Shown here in pieces: positions 1 to 63,728 of a DNA stretch of 64,000 nt (the stretch's first letter is position 1; the number at the start of each line of letters is the position of its first letter). A model generated the notes under the pieces. That model made no database searches, was not told the DNA's origin, and saw only the letters and a list, made by a program, of their open reading frames with translations. The translations under genes were made by a program, and so were the position numbers. Source of the stretch: Amorphochlora amoebiformis (lineage: Eukaryota; Cercozoa; Chlorarachniophyceae); contig BAAHQB010000072.1 in NCBI GenBank assembly GCA_054601695.1, forward strand, positions 620,001 to 684,000, given 5' to 3'.

Positions 1-27
1 TTACCCAAAACCTAATCCTTTTTCCAG

Positions 28-68
28 ATTAGCGAAGATGTCGCCATGACGAAACAAAAGGAACGGTA
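28..68 (+). CDS. Candidate internal exon at the left edge, strand uncertain
   Basis: A pyrimidine-rich acceptor ending ctttttccag at 27 precedes an open stretch reading ISEDVAMTKQKE(R), followed by a GTAACA donor at 69. The complement of about 94 to 1 is also open after a cacag acceptor, reading FPKINLLPFLLFRHGDIFAN and on. Only one strand can be right, and the neighbouring exons lie outside the window, so phase cannot settle it. No family is recognised. Confidence 0.3.
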
Positions 69-514
69 ACAAGTTAATCTTGGGAAACCCTGTGAAATAT
101 GAAATATCTGCCGTCATTTCATGGAAAAATTCGTTGTGCACAGTATAAGTATACTCTTATATCTTCCATGCGTTTCCCGGAAAATATCTTTGTGTTCATG
201 TTATTATTTGCGTGAAGTATACATGTATACGTAGTTCACATACACATGTATATGTGTATATGTATGCATAGATATAAATTATGTTTACATGTAGATAAAT
301 GAATGTCCACGTACTGAGTAGAAACCTTAAGCTTGGATTATTTGATGGGAAACAGGTTATGAGGAACACAGACAGTCTCAGAGCTTCAAAATTATTGTAC
401 ACCAAACAAACTAACTCTAGAAATAGTATTTATAATTGGTAAATGTTCCTGTAGATCGATAAGTGTGGTAGAAAAAGAATATATATATGTGTATATATAT
501 ATTTATATATGTAT

Positions 515-557
<43 letters not shown>

Positions 558-618
558 GTATATATTTATTTATATTTGTATGTTTGTACAGACATATGCA
601 TAATGTAAAATATATATG

Positions 619-649
<31 letters not shown>

Positions 650-829
650 TTAATACATGTAAACATGAATGATGTATACATCTGTATCATGTACATTAAT
701 ATATAATTTTAGATGTAAATTTTCTAAATCTTTTACACGAGATATGTACCTATGTATACATACTTAAATATATTTACATGTGTGTATTCATAGGTTGAAC
801 ATATACAGACAATAGACACCATAACTTTA

Positions 830-923
830 TCAGAAAATGGATTCACAGAGGTCGCCAAAACATTCGGGTTCTTAAACTTGAAAGGAGAAGTTAATGGTTC
901 GCGCGTTTCATTATTTCTTTTCT
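830..923 (-). CDS. Candidate exon downstream of the NuSAP-like gene
   Basis: On the minus strand an island between an aaatag acceptor and a GTGTCT donor is open. It reads [20 protein letters not shown] and continues to SVNPFSDKVM. Composition is protein-like and quite unlike the surrounding (TA)n. It lies beyond the stop codon of the NuSAP-like gene at 2055, so it would belong to another gene running off the left edge. The plus strand also has a good acceptor at about 932, so orientation is not secure. Confidence 0.3.
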
Positions 924-959
924 CTATTTCAGACAAGAAAAAACATAGATATTAATTCG

Positions 960-1910
960 GTAGAGTAGTTATATGTGCTCTACTAGTCTCCTGGTCTCTA
1001 GAGTCTAGAGAGTCTAGGTGCTGTTGTTGTGTCTTTGTGTGTGGCGCGATATTTTTTTTTTTTTTTGGATATATATACTCTAGATACTAGATATATCTAG
1101 ATATATATATCTCTATATATACTAGATATATATATCTAGATATATAATATACGATATATTATTCTCTATATATACTAGATATACTAGATATATGTATCTA
1201 GATATATAATATACGATATATAATACTAGAATCTAGAGAATACCTAGAATACAATATATATATCTAGTATCTAGAGTATATATCTGATATGTCTAGTATG
1301 TACTAGTGTATACAACTAGCTAGTACAATATCTAGAATATCTAATATGTATATCTAGTATATATATATATCTAGATATATTTATTTTATACCTAGTATAC
1401 CTTCTATATATACTAGATCTAGTAGATCTAGTAGATATACTCTAGATACTAGATATATATATCTAGATATCTAGGATATATAATAACGATATATATAATA
1501 CTAGAATCTATAGAGAATACAATCTAGACAATATATATATATTGTATATATACTAGATATATCTACTAGATCTGGTATATATCTGATATGTACGTCTAGT
1601 ATGTATATATATACAATCGATCTAGACAATCTAGACAATATCTAGAATATACATGTATATATCTAGATATATTTATTTTATACCTTTGCAATATATATCT
1701 AGAATATCTAGAATATACATATTCCCCTTTTCTTTTATTAAACAGTACTAGATAAACTTATACCTATATATACATACACATATACTAGATATATATCTAC
1801 TAGATCTACTAGATCTACTAGATCTAGTATATATATATATATGTATATATATATATACTAGATATATATGTAATCAACTGTAGTTCAATTTACTAGATTT
1901 AGTCAATCTA
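960..1910. repeat. CTAGA/TCTAG-rich AT repeat region
   Basis: About 950 bp built from short words such as tctagatatat, actagatatat and actagatct mixed with TA runs. Many are small palindromes around CTAG. It lies directly downstream of the 3' end of the minus-strand gene that stops at 2055. A shorter CTAGA-rich patch at 14030-14380 lies just downstream of the next gene. I see no reading frame in it. Confidence 0.7.
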
Positions 1911-2054
1911 GTCAACACAGCTAGAGAGGCCTAGTACCTAGAGTACACGCCCTAGAGCTGTCGCAATCGTGCGCCTAACTATTTTACAAAGTTTAGATGA
2001 TCCCGATTCTAGCTTGTGTATCATTGGATCACGCGAAATGACTAGAGTATGTGC

Positions 2055-2213
2055 CTAAAATCTCCACCCTGGTCCTACGGGCTTCCGCTCCACCGGTGGC
2101 TTTTTCTTGAAGCCACTCACGCTAACTCTGTTCACATATGTTTTCATAAACGTACATGGTAACGTCATGATTACACACAACACACACACACATACACACG
2201 CACAAACACCCAC

Positions 2214-2250
<37 letters not shown>

Positions 2251-2300
2251 TGCGTGTATATTGTAACTCCGCTAGCAGACCCACTATAAATGTGTATATA

Positions 2301-2350
<50 letters not shown>

Positions 2351-2449
2351 TGCGTGTATATTGTAACTCTGCTAGCAGACCCACTGTATGAATATGTATA
2401 TAAACATGTATATATATATATATATTTTACTATACAATATAATAATATA

Positions 2450-2498
<49 letters not shown>

Positions 2499-2536
2499 TG
2501 TATGTACATATATAATATACCACATATCATATATAT

Positions 2537-2572
<36 letters not shown>

Positions 2573-2793
2573 GTGTATATATACATATATACGTATATAT
2601 GTATAATTTCATCTACATAATAAATATATACATATTATATATATATATATATATATACATATTTACGTATATGTGTATAAATTTACGTCTAATGTAATAC
2701 ATATTCACATACACATACACATATACATATATATTATTTATACATACTTGTAGATAGAAAGATGTATATATTACATACATTATATGTATATGT

Positions 2794-2834
<41 letters not shown>

Positions 2835-2838
2835 ATAC

Positions 2839-2886
<48 letters not shown>

Positions 2887-2976
2887 AGATATACTAGATA
2901 TATTACATACAGATATAAATATATATATATATATATATATAAATATGTATTTATATATATAATATACATAACATAC

Positions 2977-3016
<40 letters not shown>

Positions 3017-3791
3017 TTATTTATTTCTCATATAAAGATAGAAATGTTTTCGTATATATCAAGATGACTAACCCCCTCTTCAACGATGAGCTTAGGCTAA
3101 CCATCTTCTTCGCCTTCTTCTCGGATCTATGATGCGTGCATACGATATGCATACATTTGCATGCTACACATTTGCATGCTACATGTAAATAGGTATGTAT
3201 GTTTAGGTATGTAACATACATATTTGGGTCTCTAAATGTCTAGAAATGTACTCTGTAAATATAAATGAAAAATTATAACAAAAACACATTGGTACATGTG
3301 ATGTAACCACCTTTTCTCCGTAGTGATAGAGTGCTTCCTCTTCACCCCCCTCAAAGTCTTACTTAACCTTCCCGAAGCTCTGGTCTTGGATCGCTTAACT
3401 CCAAGGCTCTTGCGCGCGAGGGACAATTTCTTGAGTTGTGTCTTCTTGTTCGAGGTGCCTTTGAGCGATCTGGAGAGGATCTGCTTTCCGGAGGTTGACG
3501 TGGGCGGGACGTTCTCCTTAAATTCCGTGCGCTTGTTGTGCTGGAGGTATGTATATGGACGAGCATATGCAAATGAATATCTGGACTATGTCCATGTGTA
3601 CGTAAAATTTGTGTATGTATGTGCTAATGCAAATGACCATGTACCTGTGTACATGGTAAGTGTGTATAGTATAATGATACATATGTAAGTCCGCACACAC
3701 TTTTTTCGTAGCCTTGACGAGAACGGGCGTCACTTTCTCCGAGGGCTAAATATATTTAATAGATATATTCATCCTATATATATATATATAT

Positions 3792-3831
<40 letters not shown>

Positions 3832-4704
3832 GTTGAATATTCTAGCTTTTCATGTGTTTAAATATACATACATATTATATATATATATATATATTCTAGC
3901 TTTTCATGTGTTTAAATATACATACATATTATATATATACATATATATATATTATTTTTATATATTGATGTACATACATATATATATGTATATATATATA
4001 TATATTTATATACATGTATGTATTCAAGACTAAAAAAAATAATTGTGAGCATTTGTATATATAGGTATAGTACGTACATGTGTGAGGATACATATGACCT
4101 GTTATGTGTGTCAGTGTTACAACGTACTATACGTGTACATTGAATATATATTTACATCTAGATTTATTACATACATGTAAATACATATGTAGATACGTAT
4201 GTATATATAAAATATATAAAATGAATTATTTTTATATTTAATTTACTACATAAGTAGATACGTATGTATATGTAAAATGTATACAATGAATCATTTTTAT
4301 ATTTAATTTACATATATTTTTTTACACATACATAATGTAATGTACGTATACATAGTACAATCCCAATATCACCGCTAGTGTTTTTAAAATGCACCTCTTG
4401 AAGCCTAATTGTAACCCCAACCCTTTCTGCTCTCCTCATTTAATAATTCATACAATTCTATATCTTTAAGAACCTTTGCTACAGTCTCTTCAATAGGGTT
4501 GAAGGTCGACGGGGCGCGGGGCGTGATCACTAGTCCACCAATAACGATCTGATCGTCCGTATATACATATATATTGATATATATATATATATATCTATAT
4601 ATATATATATATACGTATGTGTGTATGTAAATACTTATATATCAGAATGGATATAATGTGCAAAGCACGTAAAACCAAATAATTATGTATGCACATACAT
4701 ATAT

Positions 4705-4745
<41 letters not shown>

Positions 4746-4754
4746 ATACATATG

Positions 4755-4785
<31 letters not shown>

Positions 4786-4863
4786 GCATGTATGTATCAT
4801 ACAGTGTATGTGCACTGCGTACGTATATGTACTCATTTTGTGTTAAATTAAAAAAGCACGTAT

Positions 4864-4935
<72 letters not shown>

Positions 4936-4959
4936 ACAAATATATGTACATTCACATAT

Positions 4960-5002
<43 letters not shown>

Positions 5003-6030
5003 CATATATGTATATATATATATAATATATATATATATATACATATATATATAATATATATATATGTATATACAATAAATGCACAAGTGGAGAGAAATGT
5101 ATTATTACCTCCTTGCGCTCCCACTGCTTGCGAATAGAGCGGCGTCGTGGCACATGGTTCACTTCTCCTCGCAAGAACGCTATCTCCTGGCAATTTATCA
5201 GCTTGTCAGGATCGACGACAAATGTAACATAGATTATTTCCATGTGTGATAGTCACGTAAAAGTTACTATTTAGGACCGACTTCTCTGAGCTTCTTATTC
5301 TCTTGCTGGAGACCCACTACCTCGTAGTACCACTCCTTTCGCGTCTTGGCCTTTTAGATACATGTGTGAGATACAACCTGGCGATTCCAAACCATCATGC
5401 ATGCTCATAAATTATTAAAAAACCTTGGCCGCCTGAGGTGTCGGATGTCCTTGTGAAGACTCTTGCTCGGATGGTTTTGTCTCCTTCACATCATCCTGAT
5501 CCGCAGCACCCGTCTCCTAGATTTAAATCAATGCATCGTTGGTAAATACATCACTTAGCAAAACATTATTTATTACACCTTGGCCGGGCTCGGGTTGTCC
5601 CCGTGCAGAGTAGGTGCGACCTCACCCTGATAAATTTTGTTGACATTGTCTTCCACTGAACCCGCCGTATCAGCACCTTCTTCGGCCTCTCGTTCCGAAT
5701 GTTTCTCTTGAGTGGGATGATTTCCAAACGTTGGATTCGAATCTGTGGACGGAGCTGTGGCCACGAGTGCGATGAGCTTTTCCTTGAGCACCGAGGACTA
5801 TATTGTGATAGATTTTAGGGTCCTGTATTAGCGTTCAAGAAGCAAAAGGCGTACGTCTCACACCTTTTGATTCGCTCGAATGCCAGCCTGCTTGGCGTAG
5901 GTCTGGTCCGGTCAAACGAATTTATATAACTCAGTGATCTCATAGCAAACAGCATGAAATGACGATGATTGATAACCTGAAGCTCCTTTCGCTTCAATTT
6001 ATCAATGATATTCAGCGTGAGTCCTTCCAT
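2055..6030 (-). CDS. NuSAP-like protein: SAP-type domain, coiled coil, basic tail (11 exons, 342 aa)
   Basis: Exons on the minus strand: 6030-5977, 5902-5864, 5797-5579, 5516-5424, 5350-5282, 5186-5109, 4548-4474, 3745-3701, 3540-3311, 3126-3073, 2127-2055. Every junction is GT-AG and in phase, from ATG to TAG. The N-terminus (residues about 5-43) has the SAP-like pattern [19 protein letters not shown], followed by [11 protein letters not shown], which resembles the N-terminus of nucleolar and spindle-associated protein. An acidic Ser/Thr/Pro stretch follows. Leucines then recur every seven residues across the exon 5/6 join ([18 protein letters not shown]), suggesting a coiled coil. The last exons are rich in Lys, Arg, Ser and Thr and contain EKKAKKM and LKRG, resembling the basic C-terminus of NuSAP. 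NuSAP binds microtubules and chromatin in mitosis; applying that role here is inference. It is shorter than human NuSAP (about 440 aa). Donor GTCGGT (intron 5) is atypical. In exon 7 the frame stays open past the chosen donor, so a longer form is possible. Confidence 0.72.
2241..2410. repeat. Two direct copies of a 100-bp unit
   Basis: The segment beginning ttaatgcgtgtatattgtaa, followed by ctccgctagcagacccact, occurs at 2247 and again at 2347 with one or two changes, spaced exactly 100 bp. The unit also includes a (TA)n run. It lies in the last intron of the NuSAP-like gene. Confidence 0.85.
3836..4312. repeat. Two adjacent local tandem duplications in an intron
   Basis: The stretch around attctagcttttcatgtg is present at about 3839 and again at about 3893, a unit of roughly 55 bp. 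A second pair around tacgtatgtatat, then atgaat/catttttatatttaattta, occurs at about 4190-4245 and 4255-4310. Both pairs lie in the NuSAP-like gene intron between exons 7 (4474) and 8 (3745). Confidence 0.75.
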
Positions 6031-6166
6031 CCTGCCAGTCGATACTCCAGGTCACCCGAGTTGTGACCAACGTTAAGCCGAAATGTTTCAAATCCTGGGT
6101 GCCGGTAAAGGACACGTGCTCGGAACCCATAGAGTGTCATTCTGGAACAGCACAGTCTGTCACGCC
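6031..6166. promoter_or_regulatory. Short divergent intergenic region, probable bidirectional promoter
   Basis: Only 136 bp separate the start codons of the minus-strand NuSAP-like gene and the plus-strand ankyrin gene. The stretch has no TA repeat, no TATA-like box I would trust, and one E-box-like CACGTG palindrome at about 6114. The plus-strand ATG sits in a favourable context (gccATGG). Shared regulation is inferred from geometry only. Confidence 0.5.
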
Positions 6167-13907
<7,741 letters not shown>

Positions 13908-14607
13908 CAGTCAATTCTTGCAGTTGAACGAGTTTAGTACCATATTAATTAAGTCTATGGCATTGAGTATTTCGATGAACGTCCGAATTTTCTGGATATC
14001 GTATCTTTATATAACACGGTAGAAAAGTAACCTAGTATCTAGAGTAGAGTCTAGAGAGTGTCTAGAGTGTAGAAACTAGAAACACTAGACTAAATCGAAT
14101 ATTTATACTAGTTATTCCAGTTCTTGGCTCTAGATTCGTGATTGAGAGAGTAATATCATTCATAAACGATTTTCGATATCATCTTAATTCGATCTCCACT
14201 AGCTAGACCTAGTGTACATCAAGTTAAACTGAAGGCCTATATCTGTAAGAATATCTATACGTATAGATGTAGTAGACCTGGATACTCGTGTTACTAGATC
14301 AAATTTTATATCTGGTTTTATACGTGCACACATGAACATATATTTCTAATAATCTAGATATACAGTATAATCTAGTATTTGTACACGTACTATGATTATT
14401 TATGGCAAGGGTCATTATGCCTGTTTAAAAAGACCGGGGTCACATGATAAATTCTAGAAATTATACATTGTATTATAGACTCTATAATATATCTGGTATA
14501 TGTCTGGGTAAACATTTTATACTTTTACTAGTTTTAGAAGTCATGCAGTGGACATATAAATACATATACATATAATTATGTACACATACACATTTATACA
14601 CATGTAT

Positions 14608-14642
<35 letters not shown>

Positions 14643-14771
14643 ATATATATATCTTGTATATACACACACATACACATATATATATATATACATACATATA
14701 TATTACATATGTCCTCTATATATACACATGCATAAATATATGCACATGTATACACATATACGCATATGCAT

Positions 14772-14802
<31 letters not shown>

Positions 14803-14809
14803 CATAGAT

Positions 14810-14868
<59 letters not shown>

Positions 14869-14936
14869 TGTCTCTATCACATTTCTAAAAATACACATTA
14901 TACGTAATTAAATACACACATACAAAAATATAATAT

Positions 14937-14994
<58 letters not shown>

Positions 14995-15058
14995 ATATTA
15001 TATACATTATATATGTATATATATATATATATATATGTACACATATATATACACACAC

Positions 15059-15090
<32 letters not shown>

Positions 15091-15622
15091 GTATTTATAC
15101 ACACATATATACATTTACACATATATACACACATATGTGTGTGTGTACATGTGCATATATGTTATTACATTCAATTTAGGGAATAATATTGAGCTCAATC
15201 TCTGAGGTTAGTCTCATATCAGCATGATGTAGTGTTCACACACTAATATTTGAGATCCTCAAAAAGAAAACTAGCTTTCCTCTTGAGTTATTCTTTCCTT
15301 TCCGCCTTTCCGAAATAAGTACATGTCCTCACCCCGTCATCCCAAAACAAAGTCCCTCCAACCCACACCCCTCTCAACCTCGTCGGCTTCCTCTGTAATA
15401 TTGTAACCTTCTCACTAACACACACCAACCTGAGCCAGAGACCGCATAGCCGACTTTTTAGGAGAAAAGAATTTCGTTAATAGAGGGTTGGAAAGAAACC
15501 CCGGGATTGCCAATATTTTCCCCGGGATTCTCCGAGTTTGAGACGAACCTACCCTCTAATGAATCTGCTCGTTTCGCTTGTCAACGATTTTCACCACACA
15601 CCCGCGCGGCTCGAAGGGCAGG
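13908..15622. other. Intergenic region between ankyrin and membrane-protein genes
   Basis: 13908-14030 is ordinary sequence, including an ATG-led 45-codon frame at 13885 (MAPSTFDSSQFLQLNEF...) that overlaps the ankyrin stop in another frame. 14030-14380 is CTAGA-rich. 14580-15130 is (TA)n with (CA)n. 15150-15622 is free of TA repeats and is the likely promoter/5' leader of the next gene. It contains two copies of CCCCGGGATT about 27 bp apart (about 15499 and 15526), and possible leader exons (for example before the GTTAGT at 15211). Confidence 0.5.
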
Positions 15623-28931
<13,309 letters not shown>

Positions 28932-30463
28932 TGATGGACAGAATATGTATTGGTACAATGCATATTGAGTATATCGTATAGCATGAGATCTATATGTATG
29001 TAACATCCATTAATATGTATACACACTTTCAGAATCTTATACAATGTGTAAACTATTGATGATAATAGTATAGCACCGTTTGAACAGTTTCAAGAGCTTT
29101 CTAAGTCTTTTTGTACTGTACTGAAGATTTCATATGCATGTTTGGGAAAAAAGCTTGCAATGCTTTTTGGGGTACGTACTTAGCTGTTGGCTATCTCGTA
29201 TGCGTAACACGTAAAATATCCTGTACAGAGTCAAACAATAGCGTGCAGTACTCAGCACTATATAATATTTACTGATTCGTTTGCGTAGACTAGAGCGTAA
29301 TCATGTACTAAATTACACTGTACGTAGTATGCACATTGTGCGCGTACTGTATCGAGTAGTGGTATACACATCATATGCGTACGAACCCATCAAGAATACA
29401 CTTACTCATATAAGACATATATGTACCATGGCCAAATTTATTACACGCTGGCGTACGTACTACGTATGCGTACGTACGTACACATTACATATATCTACTG
29501 TATACGCACGGAAGGGCCGTCATGGTGTGTACCATGAGTGCGGTACGCGCGTACCTTCGTATGTACAGTGACCATCGTTAATCGACACCATCTGGTAACG
29601 AAATGGATTATTCCGGTTCCATTCCTTTCTGCCGCACCATAGGTTAAGTCTACGCACAAACGAATCAGTAAATATTATATAGTGCTGAGTACTGCACGCT
29701 ATTGTTTGACTCTGTACAGGATATTTTACGTGTTACGCATACGAGATAGCCAACAGCTTACATCATATGCGTACGAACCCATCAAGAATACACTTACTCA
29801 TATAAGACATATACGTACCATGGCCAAATTTAATACACGCTGGCGTACGTACTACGTATGCGTACGTATACGTGCACATTACATATATCTACTGTATACG
29901 CACGGAAGGGCCGTCATGGTGTGTACCATGAGTGCGGTACGCGCGTACCTTCGTATGTACAGTGACCATCGTTAATCGACACCATCTGGTAACGAAATGG
30001 ATTATTCCGGTCCCATTCCTTTCTGCCGCACCATAGGTTGAGTACCTGAGAGTCTGCAACTACTACTACTAATTAAATTGTAACTTGCTAGTTGGGCCAG
30101 ATGAATTCACGTTACATACGTACATGTTGACATATATCTACGTATACCCATACGTGTATACGTATCATAGTGATCTCACTCACACTAGTTATATTCAGTA
30201 CTTACTACTCTACTTCAAATTAAATTTAAGTATCCATGGTTGCTTGATGAAGTCCAGCTCCGATGATAAATGAGGGAAAATCATTCAGCCAGAACGACGC
30301 TGCGCTGCGGCATCACTTGATACGCTGTGGTACAGTTTAGCCGCAAATGCAAATGTAATTTTTTGGATCTGTCTCAAATAATCTGTTTGTTTACGCTCGT
30401 TCGTTTATACCCGCTAAAACAAAGGTCAGTACAGGACGACTTCAATTAGTGCACAGGAATTGG
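28932..30463. other. Convergent intergenic region between membrane-protein and solute-binding-protein genes
   Basis: About 1.5 kb between two converging stop codons (28931 and 30464). It is almost free of long TA runs and rich in gtacgta/cgtacg words. A compound repeat occupies 29180-30041 (listed separately). The remainder should hold the 3' UTRs of both genes; I see no clear poly(A) signal I would commit to. Confidence 0.6.
29180..30041. repeat. Compound repeat: arm A, segment B, inverted A, second copy of B
   Basis: Arm A (about 29180-29292; ctgttggctatctcgtatgc and on to ttgcgtagact) reappears as its reverse complement at about 29648-29758. Segment B (about 29368-29645, starting tcatatgcgtacgaaccc) reappears in direct orientation at about 29762-30041 with only a few base changes. 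The inverted arms enclose the first copy of B. Short frames in B are duplicated with it and are not supported as genes. Confidence 0.9.
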
Positions 30464-48823
<18,360 letters not shown>

Positions 48824-50157
48824 GACGGAATGTTGGGCTATTTATCAATGCAAGCGTGAAATTTGCACTTAATGATAAGGATTGATTCGTGGCAGAGTGA
48901 ATTTACCACTTATTCCATCGACGTATGAGTCATCGCGTTGGTGCTGCTGCGTAAATACATGCGTGAAACATTTTTCCGAACACTCAACGTACGAAAGTAA
49001 ACGAAGCGAAAGATTAGACTTCTTTGGGAGTGGTGATTCTAAACCTTCGATTCTTCCGTCTTGTCTGCATTGTTCTGAATCACAAACAAGGATTCGGTTA
49101 GATTAGATAAGAGATGTCCACGAGTTGTCTGATCTCCGCTGAATTTACAATATCAGGCCGAAATCACGGTGATTTCACCTTGAGTTCTGCGGTCGACTTC
49201 ATCAATGCTAAATTCACACAAACCATCATTTCTTCGAACAATCGTAGCATGGGATAGGCTGGAGGGAGAGCAAGATGTCTCCAGAACTCGCAAACGAGCG
49301 TCACGGCTAACTTGCCGTTGGTTAAACGCGCTTCAATATCGACATATTGGAAGTAATATTTGATACTTAGCTAACTAAACACGGAGATGATGAGATGAGC
49401 TAGGTGATGTTAGACAGGAGATGGAGTGGAGAACCTGTGGGTCTACCGGTGCTCTACGATCGGATAGGCCGTCGGTGGATGTGCGTGGAAATGAGTTTGG
49501 AAGCGTTGGAAGGTCGCACTTATCTATCTGGATCGCCGAATTACTATTTAAATACCTTCCTTTGTGGGCGAAATCACCTAAAATATTGAAGTAGATTTGG
49601 AAATGTCAAAACTTTCGAAAACGTGCAGCGTCAGCTCGTCAGGGGTTGGTCGCACGAACTCCAAGCGTTCGCCCCCCGAATCCTTGCCCACAGGCCTACG
49701 ACAACGGATTCTGGTCCAATTCTGTACGAAAAAATGTCGATTTTACACCTCGGTGACCAGTAAAAAATGTCCACGTGGACAGACAATAATCATGTTATTT
49801 TATCGGTTCAATTTACAGGAGAACTTGCAATGGCCCTCCTTAGCTCTCTGGTGTCGCACCTCCCTCCCTTTCATCTTCTTCCCTTTCAATTTGGGAGATC
49901 CCATCCAATCAATGGTTTATAGATTTTTTATGATACTTCCTCAAGATGACCGGATTTGGAGCGTTGATTGGCTCGCCTAGACCCTCCAGAGCACGACTTG
50001 TATCTCGGGTAAGCATCCCGCGTACAAACCCCCTATACACAAAGGAGTCTATGGAGAGAGTACGAGTAAATTGACGGGGGGATCTAAATGGAGTTAAATT
50101 TCATATGGGCTTCAATCCAATCAGTTGCTAGCTACCAGAGCTGACGTTAGGGCCTCC
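48824..50157. promoter_or_regulatory. Divergent intergenic region between the solute-binding-protein and PLP-enzyme genes
   Basis: 1.3 kb with almost no simple repeat, in strong contrast to the flanking introns. It should contain both promoters. Frames here include 49597-49980 (127 codons, MEMSKLSKTCSV...) and an ATG-led 63-nt stretch 49946-50008 (MTGFGALIGSPRPSRARLVS...) ending at a consensus GTAAGC donor. The latter may be a 5' leader exon: it does not join the next exon in the coding frame. Otherwise I see no exon with homology. Confidence 0.5.
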
Positions 50158-62943
<12,786 letters not shown>

Positions 62944-62945
62944 GT

Positions 62946-63355
62946 CAATACAGGGCTAGGGATTGGGGTTAGGGGGTTAGGGTCAGGGCTAGGGTTAGGG
63001 ATTGGGTTAGGGTTGGGGTTAGGGTTAGGGTTGGGGTTGAGGTTACGCTTAGTGTTAGGGTTAGGGATAACCCTAACCCTAATCCTAACCCTAACCCTAA
63101 TCCTAATATAGTCCCTAACGCTAACCCTAACCGTAACCCTAACCCCAACCCTAACCCTAACCCCAACCAATCCCTAGCCCTGACCCTAGCCCTAACCCCA
63201 ACGCTAACCAATCTCCAACCCTAACCCTGGCCCTAACCCTAATCTAAACATTACCCTAATCCTAACCGAATCCCTAACCCTAACCGAATCCCTAACCCTA
63301 ACCAAATCCCTAACCCTATCCCAATTCCTAACCCTAACCCTAACCCTAATCATGT
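62946..63355. repeat. Head-to-head telomere-type array: TTAGGG then CCCTAA
   Basis: From about 62952 to 63067 the repeats are TTAGGG-type. At about 63068 the sequence switches through ggttagggataaccctaacc to CCCTAA-type, which continues to about 63352. The array begins only a few bases after the donor at 62944 of PLP-enzyme exon 15. The two arms are imperfect inverted repeats of each other. Confidence 0.92.
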
Positions 63356-63386
<31 letters not shown>

Positions 63387-63391
63387 GTATT

Positions 63392-63468
<77 letters not shown>

Positions 63469-63471
63469 CAT

Positions 63472-63503
<32 letters not shown>

Positions 63504-63586
63504 TATGGGATAAAGAAAGGAAAGATGTATGTAAATACATGAATGTGTATGATTTATATCATGTATACACATATACATATACATAA

Positions 63587-63638
<52 letters not shown>

Positions 63639-63725
63639 GACAAAGAACGGAGACATATATGCTATATGCTATAAGTATATGAATGAATATAATTTAATAT
63701 ATATATATATATAACACATATATGT
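63356..63725. repeat. (TA)n with a duplicated tatatgggataaag-type segment
   Basis: (TA)n interrupted by two related segments: atgggataaagaaaggaaag followed by a ...gtaaatacatgaatgtgtatg-like stretch at about 63506, and atgggacaaagaacggagac at about 63635. No exon recognised. Confidence 0.6.
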
Positions 63726-63728
63726 GGG

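Noticed and set aside
3323-3688. Plus-strand frame of 121 codons with good-looking splice sites (acceptor at 3322, GTATGT at 3547)
   Set aside because: The minus-strand exon at 3540-3311 joins its neighbours in phase over 11 exons and has the expected basic composition; the plus frame has no partners.
29281-29975. Two similar frames of about 96 codons
   Set aside because: They lie in the duplicated 280-bp segment and are similar only because the DNA is duplicated; no other support.
49597-49980. 127-codon plus-strand frame in the divergent intergenic region
   Set aside because: No recognisable domain, no splice link, and mixed composition; kept only as a remark in the intergenic entry.
49946-50008. 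MTGFGALIGSPRPSRARLVS-type first exon with GTAAGC donor for the PLP enzyme
   Set aside because: It ends in phase 0, but the next exon's acceptor needs phase 2 to reach the family frame; a non-coding leader exon remains possible.
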